Notes: generated from the sequence alone by a model not told the origin. DNA of 64,000 bases from Cloeon dipterum (GCF_949628265.1 NC_088789.1:6998886-7062885), one strand, 5' to 3'. Shown: positions 12,496 through 23,811, counted from the stretch's first letter. Numbers and translations: made by a program.

Positions 12496-15400
12496 ATGTC
12501 GGGCATCGTCGACCTATCAGAGGCCCTTAGGAAGGACGTTGACCTCCTTGGAGACTGGGATGATGAGCCTACGGATGAACCTAACAATGTTCCTGTGCCT
12601 CAGCAGGATTCTAGCTCAAGCTCATCAGCTGCTATTGATAAACCGGTTGCCAAACAGGCAGAGGTTTGTAATAATGAAACCATAATTTTTATTCATAACT
12701 GTGCTCAACTTACAATTTAGGCTCAAGCGCCTGTAATTAAAACAGATGCCACTTCTTCCTGTGGTCCTTCTGGAGGATGGGCTGAAATCATTGACGTCAC
12801 CATTCCTGTTGATGACTTTGAAACTAAAGTGCCAAATCCCGCACACAAGTTTCCATTTGAGCTGGACACCTTCCAAAAACAGGCCATCATTCATCTCGAA
12901 CAGGATCAACATGTGTTTGTTGCAGCTCACACTTCCGCCGGCAAGACTGTGGTTGCGGAATACGCCATTGCTCTATCAAGACAGAGGAATACCAGGTCTT
13001 TTTTATTTATTGCTTTAAGAATTATTGAAAAACAAAAAAAACTCATAAGCATGTATGTGTGTGGGGTGTCGGTTGAAAGAAACACAACATATAACTCAAC
13101 AACTTTTTATTTCATAAATTTAACTAGAGGTCTATTTAGGGTTCAAACTTCATGTCATGGAGTTTGGTTGAGTCATATTAATATTATTTATTGCTGTGTA
13201 CAATTCATCAAAATGAAATTGGGTTTAACCTTGTTGTTTTAGTACATTATTAAATCAATTAATTGGAAAGGTAATTTGTCACGTAATTAGATTAACTGCA
13301 GTTATTCTATTTTTTTGAAAGTAAATTTCTGTGCGGGTGTTAAAAGTCAATTTGGAAAGAGTAATTTGGAATCAAATGTTCTGGAACTTACTTGGAAACG
13401 TGTGGAAGTTTCAAGTACCAAGTAGTGGGGTGAATCCCCACAAGCATTTTAATAAACAAAATATGCCCCTATTGCGCAATATTAACTTATTATTTTAATA
13501 GATCATTGAACTAACATTGAGCTATATTTTTCCTTTAGTATCCCTTAATAAACTGGGTGCATTTTTAACAAAATCTTTATGGTGATTCCAAACCCTGTTC
13601 AGATGACAGCGCATTATAATTTAAAAAATGGTTCATAATACGAAGTTAAAACTAAATGCAAATTGTTGTGTCTCGTACAGGACTATTTACACATCGCCTG
13701 TGAAAGCACTGAGCAACCAGAAATATCGAGATTTCCATAACACGTTTGGTGATATCGGTCTCATAACTGGAGACATTCAATTGAACCCAACTGCGTCGTG
13801 TCTTGTGATGACCACTGAAATCCTTCGTGCCATGTTGTATGACGGTTCTGATGTGATCAACGATTTGCAGTATGTCGTCTTTGATGAAGTCCATTACATA
13901 AATGACGCAGAAGTAATTCAATTTAATAAATGAAGAATTCTAACCGTAATGGTTGGTTTTCAGAGAGGTCATGTTTGGGAAGAAGTTCTCATTCTGCTGC
14001 CGCCCCATGTCATCATTGTGATGCTGAGTGCCACGGTACCCAATGTCCTTGAGTTCGCAGGCTGGGTTGGTCGCACCAAGAAAAAGAAGGTGTTCGTTTT
14101 CTCTACCCCGAAGAGACCGGTTCCACTGGAGCATTTCTTGTACCTTGGGTTCAATCAAAACGCCAAAACTAGAACCCACCTCGTTTTAGACGCGAACAGC
14201 AATTTCCTCGGCGAAGGGTACTTAGCCACCCTGAAATGGACCAAATTTTATCCAGTTTTGCCCAAACCAGAATCAAAAGTGCGAACGAAGCCAAGATGAA
14301 GAAGAATGAGCTGCCGCAGGCTGGACAGGGAGCTGCTGGAGGAAGAGGAGGAGCTGGTGGACGCGGTGGTCCGCAGGGCAGAGGAAACCAGAGAGGAGGT
14401 CGTGGAGGCAGAGGTGGAGCCCCAGCGCCGCAGATCGGCAGGCAGCAAGCGCGGCCCGCGAAACCGCTTTCGATGGCACAGGAGCAGACCGTCTGGGTCT
14501 CGCTGCTGCGTGATCTGAAGAAGATGGAGAAATTGCCAGCTGTTGCTTTCACTTTGTCCAGGTAAGATTCTAAACATTTTGATCAAATAGCACCAACAAA
14601 GAAACCCTGTTTCCATTCCACTCTCACGTGAAATTTTTGACTCACTTTTGTGATGCTTTTGGACTGCATAACTAAATTCTTAAAATATGCTGGTTTCAAA
14701 TCAAGGGTAATGGTTCTTGCTTAACATGAAAGACTACACGTTTGAAGCAATAAATGCAGGGTTCCCTTTTTTAATTAAATTTATATGTTCCTTTGATCAA
14801 TTTAACTGATTATTTTTACTCAGGAAACGTTGCGACTCAAATGCTGATGCAATGAGCTCTGTGGACATGCTAACTGCGTCTGAGAAAAGCCATGTTCACA
14901 CTTTCTTCAACAAGTGCATTAAGAAGCTGTCGGACTCTGACCAGCAGCTACCACAGGTTAATTCACCTGTTATTATAAAAATTTAAGATACTCATTCTGT
15001 GCAAATAAGGTTCAAAGGATCAAATATCTGTTGGAAAAAGGCATCGCTGTGCACCACAGTGGCATTCTTCCAATCTTAAAGGAAATTGTTGAAATGCTTT
15101 TCCAGGATGGCTTTGTCAAGGTTGACTTGTTTGTTTCAAATTTATTGTATTACTTAAAATTAAATATGCAGTTCCTGTTTGCAACGGAAACATTCGCGAT
15201 GGGCGTCAACATGCCTGCTCGCACGGTTGTCTTTGATTCCATCAAAAAGTTTGATGGCACCGACTCTCGGCTGCTGCGCCCAGCTGAATACATCCAGATG
15301 GCTGGCAGAGCTGGCAGGAGAGGCCTCGACCCCACTGGCACGGTCATGATTCTGTGCATGAATGAAATTCCCTCTGAACTAGAGCTACGAGCAATGATGC

Positions 15401-18059
15401 TTGGTATTATTATTGTTTCACCTCTCACTGTCGTGATCCTAATATCATTTTGTTGTCCAGGCATCCCAACTGTGCTGTCGTCCCAGTTCAGACTGACCTA
15501 TGCGATGATTCTTAGCTTGTTCCGAGGCGACACTATTTCCGTGGAAGGCATGATGAAACACTCGTTCAGGGAGCTGCGTCATCAGCTTAATGCAGAAAAG
15601 CTGGAAGGCTCTTTGAAAAACCTGGAGGACAAGTTGATTTCTCAACAAGAACCCACAGGCGCCCTTGTGCCGCAGCTGTCGTCCTTCTTCCAAGCTGCTG
15701 ACAAGTGGCTCTTCGAGTGGTCCCAAGTTTCTGTACGGATTTTTTAAATAGTCTTTTTCCACCCCTCATGAAATTGAGTTTCAGGTTGAGCTGCTCAAGC
15801 AGATGGGCCCAAGCAAGGAGTTAGTGCCTGGATGCGTTGTGCTTTTTACTAAGGCAGAGCATGTCAACAAGTTGGGCGTCGTTCTTAAGTCTACTGCTAG
15901 CAGAAAATTCGGTACGGTCTACAGGATTCTAATTCTGTGTGATGAGGAACCTCCTGCCCCAAAAGAAAACATGTCTGAAAAATGGTATGAAAATCAATTG
16001 TTTCTACAAAACTTTCTGAACCTAAAAATTTTGAAGTAATTCACCAGTTGCGAAAACCCTTTGTGTTTGAAGCCACCAATAGATTGCGCCAGCAGTTACT
16101 TTCGATTTTAAGGAACCATGCGATTTCACTCACAATCATGCTGATGTGCAATCTCCTCTTAAAAATATTTTCTTTCAATGTGCTGGAAACAAAGATCAGT
16201 CCAGCCAATCACTGTAGAAACGACAGGTTTTGTTTTTATTTTTTCAAATAATTGTTTTCTTTCACTTCAAAATAAATTATTTTAAGGGCGGAATGCACAG
16301 AAGCAGCATTCAGTTCTGAATCGCAACCAAAGTGCCTTAGAATCAGAAGCGCTATCTTCGATGACTTAGGGCTTTCGCAAATATAAAATTTTTACATTTT
16401 ATTTGCTAATTTAGTTATTTTTTATTGTAGGTATAAGATGCTTGCATTGGCTCAAGGCACCAATTACTCAAATGAAATCGGGAATTCCCACACCATCTTG
16501 GAAGTGTACCCTGCAGATTTGTGGTTCATTGTCAATAACGTTGTTTTAAAAATCGATCCTGTCAAAATCATTGGTGACTGGGAAAAGAGACAGATTGCCA
16601 GATTCAAGTAAGATCTATTAGACACACTGAGTAGCGTTTTCTATCTTGTGATTAATCAGGAACGATCCTCCTTGGGCGGCGTGCGCATACGCTGTGGAGG
16701 AGCTGACCAGACTTGTGCAAAGCACAGATCTCACAGTGCGGCCTGTGCTACTGAACATCTCGGGCGAGGTCAACATCATTGAAATCAGTCAGCGGAGGAA
16801 TGCGGACAACGTACTGCATCTGCGAACTTGTGTTGACTCTCTTCTTCACTTGACAAACATCGCTAACTTTGAAACTGAGGTATTGAGTAATTCAGGGTGT
16901 TTTGGCTGCTTGTATCAACTTTTGCTTTCAGTTTCTCAAAATATTCAACTACCAAGAGCTGCTTGCTCAGAAGAATAATGTCCAGCATTTGATGTCTGAT
17001 GCTAGTCTCTCACTCTTCCCGGAATACAGGAGCAAATGTCGGGTGCTTAGAGAAAGGGACTATGTTGACAACTCCAATATCGGTAAGATTTATGTTACTT
17101 CTTGCTTTAAAATTTCCAAATATTGGGTAATAATGAATAATTAAGACATGATAGTAGAAATGGATGGTAAAGCATATTATCCTCACTCTTGAAAAAGTTG
17201 TTTTAAAGAGAATAACCAAAAACTAATTATTTTTAGTAATTTTCTTGCTGATCTCTCTGCATTACGAAATTTGTCCAAACATTTAAGATTTTTTTAAGCT
17301 TTAAGTTTACTCTAAATTCCATAATATAGAAACAAGTGGGGTTTGAATTATTATTTTGCAAACTTTGTGTACTCTAGCATACTAACAAAATAAATTAGTT
17401 CAACTGAAGGGTAAAGTGGCTTGCCAGATGGGCAGTCAAGAGCTTCTGATTACCGAAATGATCCTTGGAGGAGTGTTCAACACCTTGGATGCAGCCGAAA
17501 CCGCGTCACTACTTTCCAGCTTAGTGTTGCAGCAAAAACGCTCAAGGGATGAGCGGGGCTGTGATCCAAAAGATCTTGCTCCAACAGAAGCACTCAAAGA
17601 AGTAAAAATTGCATTAGATTTGGGTCAAACCAAAACTGATTTTCAATTCAATCAGGCGGTAGCTGAAACCCTGAAGATTGCTGCTGATTTAGAGAACTGC
17701 CAGTTCAGCTGTGAAGTACCACAAGACGCGATGGACATGTTCACTAATATCCTCAATTTTGAGCTGTTGGAGGTTGTTCACAAGTGGGCTTTGGGAGAGG
17801 TAAGAATCAAAAAACAGTTTTATACATTTACATTTTTTGTTGACTAATTTTATTCTAGCCATTTGCTGAAATCATCAAGCTAACGGAACATCAAGAGGGC
17901 ATCATCACCAGGTGCATTCAGCAGTTGTGTGAAGCGCTGAGAGATGCTCAGGACGCTGCTAGGACTATTGGAGATACACAGTTGCATGAGAAGATGACGG
18001 AAGCGTTCAATTCCATCAAACGAGACATTGTATTCGCAGCAAGTTTATACACACAGTAA
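12496..18059 (+). CDS. SKIV2L: SKI2-type DEVH-box RNA helicase (SKIV2L / twister orthologue), 15 exons
   Basis: This is the helicase subunit of the cytoplasmic SKI complex, which unwinds mRNA and feeds it to the exosome for 3'-5' decay. Exons: 12496-12663, 12721-12995, 13681-13912, 13964-14217, 14271-14561, 14824-14956, 15010-15120, 15172-15403, 15461-15732, 15785-15984, 16431-16607, 16660-16879, 16932-17082, 17399-17799, 17859-18059; 3318 nt, 1105 residues. Visible motifs are Walker A AHTSAGKT (about residues 125-132), the DEVH box (216-219), SATVPN (motif III), [22 protein letters not shown] (about 492-505) and [10 protein letters not shown] (530-539, motif VI). An arch-like insertion follows, then a C-terminal DSHCT-like domain ending FAASLYTQ as in SKI2 proteins. 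The family is usually about 1200 residues; here the conserved N-terminal region of about 200 residues is missing, so the true start may lie further upstream. The donor after exon 2 (GTCTTT) and the 53-nt intron 14218-14270 are the weakest joints. The identity is secure. Confidence 0.93.
15121..15171 (+). other. 51-nt in-frame intron without stop codons (SKI2 gene)
   Basis: The reading frame runs straight through, inserting 17 residues between the VK and LFATET segments that are adjacent in every SKI2 protein I know. GT at 15121 and AG at 15170-15171 are the natural joints. The donor GTTGACT is weak. Retention of this intron would not break the frame. Confidence 0.75.
15404..15460 (+). other. 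57-nt in-frame intron without stop codons (SKI2 gene)
   Basis: The frame is open across it. Family alignment places the MMLG and SQFRLTY segments only a few residues apart, so the 19 extra hydrophobic residues are intronic. GTATTA donor and TTGTTGTCCAG acceptor. Confidence 0.8.
17849..17854 (-). terminator. Candidate polyadenylation signal for the ionotropic receptor gene
   Basis: AATAAA on the - strand, about 240 nt beyond the receptor stop codon. It is the nearest canonical signal I see. Using it would carry the receptor 3' UTR antisense across the last SKI2 exon. Confidence 0.35.
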
Positions 18060-18064
18060 ATAAA
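18059..18064 (+). terminator. Polyadenylation signal overlapping the SKI2 stop codon
   Basis: AATAAA begins at the last base of the TAA stop codon (18057-18059). If it is used, the SKI2 3' UTR is only some 20-30 nt long and ends about where the convergent receptor gene's stop codon lies. Confidence 0.5.
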
Positions 18065-18093
18065 TTAGAATTATATTTTAAATTTGGATAAAA

Positions 18094-20520
18094 TCACTTT
18101 ATAAACTTCCCATTCTCATACTTCAAAATCATCTTTTTGAATTCGTTCATATTTTGGGTGTCATTTGATTCGCCAGTCATAGACTTGGGCCAGTAAATGT
18201 TGTTTAATATTAGTTTGACCCATTTTTTCCTTGTGATCCATGCGAGCTCAAGAAACAAAACGAGCAGAGCGAGCACCATTCCAAAACTGAGTAGTAACAT
18301 AGCTGGTGCCACATCCAGAATATTAATTTTTGTAAAAGCTTCTTCCTCACACACGGCCTCTTTGATCATTGAGTGTTGCATGCCAACATCCAGCAATCCA
18401 GTCTCAAATAAAATCATCAGCCTGAAACTCAAGTAGTCTTAGTCAAGTATGTTATATTATGCGAATCACGCGAACCTGTAATCGAAAATTTCTTTGATTT
18501 CCGAATGCTTTTGGAGGCCAATCGATATAGGATGTTTAAAAAAGGTTTCCTTCAAAACGTGGATATGGCAAGCATTTTCCAACCCAAATTTCTGGTGCAG
18601 CACTTGGCGGCTGACAACGTTGAACGCCATAAAAACGTAATTACCTTTGAAGGTTTTTGACAGTCCTTCGTCAATAGAAGAAACCAGTGTTCGCTCCTTT
18701 TTACCCACGATCTTGTTCTTCCAAATTTTCCCCAACATAGTATCAGGAGATGAGAACTACAATTTTTTATGGTTCACATAAATTGATAGATATTTTTGTT
18801 TCAAAACCTGAAATATATCTCTCTCCAAAGCCTTGGTAACAAATCCAAAGTCCCAATCTCGCTTGTTTAATACGTCAGTCAAACTGTTGATTGGGATCTT
18901 TGGCTTCTCGTTCGTTCTCATAGCGACCATTTTTGCCGAATACGCAATCGAAACGATCATATAGCAAGCAAAAATTGTCCAGATGAAAAATCGCCGCGAC
19001 GGTCCACCGAAGTAACCAGACCAACCTTTTTAAAATGTAAAATCGCAAATTTGTAAGAACTTGTTGTTTTATATGTAGTTATAAATTGGAATAATTTTCA
19101 CCTTGAAGCACAAGAGCGGAAAATACTCCGAAAAAGTCGGCACTGAAATTCGTCCTTCCTTCGTTTTTTGGCGACAGTTTGTAAAGCAAATACTTGACAG
19201 ATGCTGCAAGAGGCAAAGTGAAACTTAAAGAGACCCAAATGCTAGGCGAGAAGGGTTGCAGAAAAGCACCCCAATTCAGCTGCCTCTCTGGTTTCTTAAA
19301 GTGAAGATGCCGACTGTGTGGTCAGAAGCAGATTAGATAAAACTAAAAGGGTTGTAATATTTGAAAATTACCCTATTATTTGGATTGGCTGCGTGAAATC
19401 GACATATTGAAGTCTTTCCTTAGCGCTTGAAATCTCGCAGCCAGTGACGTCAGCGATTCCCCGCTGCAGGTCGCCCATCAGACCAGTCCAGCTGTCATTG
19501 GAGGTTAAGTACAGTCCATACGCGTACCCATCCAATTTTTTAATGTTATATCTTTTGATTATGAGTTAAGTTTAAAATTAAATATTTAAGTTTTTTTAAT
19601 TCTTACGTCACGTTCAGAACTTGCTGAAAGTTTTTCAAAATGTTTCCCACGTAGCCTCCTCCAAAAACATTTTTCCCCGAGGCATCTTTCTGGAGGATTG
19701 TGTACTGCGGATTTATCTAAAAAAAGATAATTTATTAGTGGAACGCAACCCAGCTTATCATAGGAGACGCCCGGGTTGCATAACTTACGTTCACCGAGGA
19801 GACTTTGATTTCCATCCCCATCAGATTTTGCCGCCGTTTCAATTTGTGCAACTTCAAGCCAAACAAATCCAGCTCGTTCTTCTCTGCTAGCCAAGAGCCC
19901 AATACTTGAAATTTCGGTATTGTACCAACAGCGTAAATTTCCCCAATCTTTAAATTATTATGAATTTTTCAAAATATTTACACATTATAGTCACAGAGTG
20001 TGTGTACTAACCTCCACCGATTTGGTGAACATGTTCGCAATGAATACGTCGCTATCGACTCTTAAGGAAATATTTTGAAAGTTGCTAATCTCTCCATCGC
20101 TCAGCAAAAGCCAGTTCTTCCCAGCAGCAAATGATAAATTGCCCTAAAATAAATTTGACCATGAGTCAACGGAGTATTTTACTCAAATCGAAAAGGACTA
20201 ACTTTTTTAGATGATGTTATTTTTTGTATGAGTGTCACATTGTAGTACATTATATAAAGTGTGAAACTCGTTGAAAAAACGATGGCGTCAGGAGTTGGTG
20301 GTGCAATTGCAATGCGGATCCCGTGTTTGTTCAGCAACCTCAATAAGGGGTAATATCTTCCTGACACATCTTCCAGCGTTTCGTGCGGCGCAATCAGAGT
20401 AACACTTTTGAAATGTCTGGCGACGCAATAATCTGATATGAAATGAAATGTTAGAGTTTCGGAAAGAGCAAAAGCGCGGTTGAGGTTCAGAAGAAATGCG
20501 AGTAAAACTAACGAACGCAT
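18094..20520 (-). CDS. Divergent ionotropic receptor (IR family, variant ionotropic glutamate receptor), 9 exons
   Basis: A ligand-gated cation channel subunit of the arthropod IR family, usually in sensory neuron membranes and often chemosensory. Exons in transcript order: 20203-20520, 20012-20143, 19789-19947, 19607-19716, 19372-19551, 19102-19313, 18808-19025, 18476-18756, 18094-18421; 1938 nt, 645 residues. The Met start is followed by a hydrophobic signal peptide (about residues 1-19). A short N-terminal region follows, then ligand-binding lobe S1 with RRQNLMGMEIKVSSVNPQY and an Arg six residues before the Phe of YVDFTQP. Next come M1 (about 323-345), a pore segment FFGVFSALVLQG (about 360-371), M2 (383-405), lobe S2, and M3 (about 573-600) with a short cytoplasmic tail. 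Length and topology fit an IR. It is too diverged to assign to a conserved co-receptor (IR25a, IR8a, IR76b), so it is probably a lineage-specific divergent IR. It is tail to tail with SKI2. Confidence 0.85.
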
Positions 20521-21347
20521 CTCTCACTTCAAACGACCGAGGATAAACTGACCAAGATTTCAGTGTCTGCGCTTCTTGAATTTTTTATCGGCTGCCAACA
20601 ACCTTGTCACATAAAAAATTCAGCCATTATTGACTTGACAGGAAAATCGCAACAAATCTTTAATAATGTTTATATAAAAAGTTTACCCATACATAATGAC
20701 GAAGTGGTTTCCCGTCAAGCAAAATATTCTTTATTGTAGTTTTTCCTCTATAGTTCAATATATAAGTCAATCGTGGGAAAATATATGGATTCTTCTGACA
20801 AACCAGAAAAAAAGTAAAGAATGCAGTGTTAAAATACTCTAATAATTTTTTAATCTGTGTAACAGGAAATTTTTGATCGCAGGAAAAGTTATAAGTTGCC
20901 GAAGAAGTTGACGAATCATTAATTGAAGAGAGATAAGAGTCCAGAGATGTTGATTTTTTCCTTTTTGTATCCGGCTAGCTTGGCTGAAAGTTTTGCTTCG
21001 TCAATCATATAGCACACACCTTGTCGCCGTTCTAAGTAAATGATGACGTGCTCGTTTTGTCATTCGCCGAAGCTCACAACAATCATGCATCTCCCCGTTC
21101 CCATGGAGACGTAGATTAGACGCGTTATCTACTCGTCTGATAACATCGCAACCTGGTCTGTCTCATATAGCAGCACGGGCAGAAAATAGTCCGCACATCT
21201 TGAATCTTACAATTCACCGTCTAATTAGAACTATATCCGTTGAAATAATAGTGAGTTGATCAAGTTTCATTCGTATTAATTTTATTATAAATTCAAAAAC
21301 TTAAAATTTCACTTATAACCGCGATCGATTTTCGGTTTTAAAGGAAC
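20521..21347. promoter_or_regulatory. Shared upstream region of divergent IR and LRR genes
   Basis: The 827 bp between two divergent start codons must hold both promoters and 5' UTRs. It is AT-rich with no coding sequence recognised. A pair of inverted GATA-type sites, GTTATC at 21124-21129 and GATAAC at 21139-21144, sits near the middle. No strong TATA box or initiator stands out for either gene. Confidence 0.45.
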
Positions 21348-23322
21348 ATGGTGGCTCTTCGGCTGTCCGTGGCACTGGTGCTGCTAATTGCGTGCGCGGG
21401 AGTGCTCGGCGGAGACATCTGCCAATTGTGCCAATGCTCCACCGGCCCGGTTACCATGGTGGATTGCACGGATAAGATGCTGAACAGGGTGCCCAACGCC
21501 ACCGACTGGCCCAAGGATGTCCCGCTAGAGGCTCGCTTCGATCACAACGAAATTGTGCACCTGACCAGTCTGGGCTCCATTCCCACCCTGACCAAGCTGT
21601 CTCTGACTCACTGCCGACTTACCTTGATCGAGGATATGTCCTTCATGAACCTGCCCAACCTGACTTTCCTCGACCTCTCAAACAACCAACTTACCTCGGA
21701 GACTCTTAGGCCACAGGTATTTATATTTGGTTAGGAAATCAAAATAAATTAACAGTCTGGAAAGTTATTTGCTTGAAGTTTCATAAAATTGCAGCTAGAT
21801 ATGCAACTCGCGCAACATGTGTGTCGATATATTGCATACTTTATTTTTAAAGCTATTTAATATATAGCTTTCCATTTCCCTCTTATTTGATGACGTGCGC
21901 ACTCGAAATAAAATTGATGGGGCAACCTTTATATAAATATTAAAATTGTGGACAGTGGGAAAATTTTAATTAATCCATTTCCTGATCGTGATTTCAAATA
22001 AAAATTATTTACAATTAACGTTTTTAGGTCTTCAGAGGGTTGTACTCGCCCGACAGTTACGAAGCCATGAAGCAGATGAAAATCCTCCACTTGGGCTACA
22101 ACGCGATCCATTCACTCGACCAGGACTTGTTCGAGCACCTCCCCTACCTGACTGAGCTCTCCCTCAAGTTCAACCCATTCAACGTACTGGACCAGTCCAC
22201 GGTTCTCGCCATCAGCAGCCTCAACTACCTGAAGGTGCTCGACCTGAGCTATACGAACCTGGCGTCCCTACCGATGCACAGTCTGCACTCGCCTCGCTTC
22301 CTCGAGGAGTTGAACCTGAGTGGCAACCTGTTCATCGAGATCCCGACCCAGGCCCTGGCGGACACGCACGCCCTGAAGATCCTCACCCTGGATGACAATC
22401 CGATCCGCAACCTGGACAAGGACTGCTTCCCCTACATGCCAACCCTGGAGCACCTTTCGCTGAACAACCTGCCAAACCTGACCGTGGTCGGCGCTGAGGC
22501 CTTTTACGGCATGCAAAACCTCGAAGAACTCATCATGGTGGACAACCCGCATCTGATGTACATTGATCCTGAGGCGTTCAAGGGGCAAACGGACGGTGAT
22601 CAGTGGACTTTGAAAAGAGTAAGTTTTTTAACAATCCATGATTCAATTTTAAATTTTCCTCGCCAGCTGCACCTGAACGGCAACAGCCTCGGCCGCCTGC
22701 CTAAGGAGTTGCTGAAAAGGTGGGACGCCCTGGACGAGCTGCGTCTGCAGGGCAATCCCTGGATCTGCGATTGCGACAGCCAATGGATTGTCACAGACTT
22801 GATTCACATTTTGGACAGCATGGCCGCGCCCAGTCTAGTGTAAGCCCGCTTTTGGTGATAAGGCATAATCTAGATGCAATATTAATTGAGGAAAATTGCG
22901 TCGCTCGATGATACCTATTTGTTCTTCGCTGAGCGGAGCGACTATTTTACTTCTGCTCGAGATAACCGTTCAAGAGCAAAAATAAACATTGGGACGCGTG
23001 AGCGAGAGATAAAGACCATTATTTATTTTTTATTAGGTGCCATGAGCCGATTGAGCTGCGCGGAACAACCTTCCATGATCTAGCGGAGAGCGAATCGCAC
23101 ATGCGGTGCCTCGACTTCTACGGCCACCAGCCCGAGAGGGACGGCGCGATCCTGATCGGCGTGCTGATCGGAGTGTTGCTCGCCGTGCCCATTACGACCG
23201 GGCTCGTCATCCTGTGGCGCCGCTTCAGCCCCCAGATCACGGGACGCTACATGCCGAGGACATCCGACTACAGGGCTTTCTACAAACGGGCTGACGCTTC
23301 TTTCAGCCACGAAACCACGTGA
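21348..23322 (+). CDS. Leucine-rich-repeat type I transmembrane protein, 4 exons
   Basis: Predicted cell-surface adhesion or receptor protein with no ligand assigned. Exons: 21348-21716, 22028-22618, 22667-22839, 23037-23322; 1419 nt, 472 residues. It has a signal peptide (about residues 1-21), a Cys-rich N-terminal cap (CQLCQC then VDC) and about twelve LRRs with repeated LxxLxLxxN cores (for example LTFLDLSNN, LEELNLSGN, LDELRLQGN). A C-terminal cap of four cysteines (354, 356, 379, 402) follows, starting NPWICDCDSQW. One transmembrane helix (about 414-437) and a cytoplasmic tail of about 35 residues close the protein. No Ig, FN3 or TIR domain is present, so it is neither a kekkon nor a Toll. 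GC-rich codon use in the LRR exons contrasts with the AT-rich introns. The 48-nt intron 22619-22666 is in frame without a stop. I do not recognise a named orthologue. Confidence 0.88.
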
Positions 23323-23761
23323 TAGTCAGGATTGCCACAGTTGATCAAACCCATTTATGCTGTAAGGCCTTCTACATGTTTTAAATCTAGTCTGAAAATT
23401 GTCTTTCTTATAAATTTTAGCGTAAAACAGTCTGTTAAAAAAATATTTTAAAATATTTTGCTAGGAGAAAAACTTTGTAATGATTTTACAAAATATGAAA
23501 CAACAATGTTTAATTCATCTCGTGTTTGATTTTAATGTTAGCCCTTTAAGTCTAATGAAAATTCCGTTTAATGATTTATAAAAAGGAATAGACCTATTTA
23601 ATTTCTAAATTTTCTGCACTTTTCACTACAGTGTAAATTTAGTTTTGCAAACCAAAGTACTGCTGGATGAGACCTGTGAAAGGGTTGTTTGATAAAATGC
23701 GGTACTAAGTCGCCCTTTAACCTTAGTATCCCAAACAGAGGAGAATTTTTAACTACCGTTG

Positions 23762-23767
23762 AATAAA
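23762..23767 (+). terminator. Polyadenylation signal for the LRR gene
   Basis: The first canonical AATAAA after the stop codon, giving a 3' UTR of about 450 nt. It lies 38 bp from an opposed AATAAA on the other strand. Confidence 0.5.
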
Positions 23768-23805
23768 TATGATATATGTAATTCTTGTTTCTAAAAATTA
23801 GTAAC

Positions 23806-23811
23806 TTTATT
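23806..23811 (-). terminator. Candidate distal polyadenylation signal for Hr4
   Basis: AATAAA on the - strand, about 1.9 kb beyond the Hr4 stop codon. I see no nearer perfect AATAAA on this strand; variant ATTAAA sites exist, for example near 24556. If it is used, the Hr4 3' UTR includes the folded GC-rich element at 25228-25309. Confidence 0.35.

Noticed and set aside
14169..14552. 127-codon antisense Pro-rich frame under SKI2 exon 5
   Set aside because: It is the reverse of the Gly/Arg-rich linker GGRGG in the helicase insertion, not a separate gene.
16048..16251. Open frame inside the SKI2 intron 15985-16430 that looks like an extra exon ([10 protein letters not shown]...)
   Set aside because: Joining 15984 directly to 16431 gives the Trp-Tyr-Lys junction and aligns with SKI2 proteins. 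Including this segment would shift the frame and meet a stop.
22268..22588. 106-codon antisense frame under the LRR exon
   Set aside because: It is a shadow of the GC-rich leucine-rich-repeat coding strand with no independent support.
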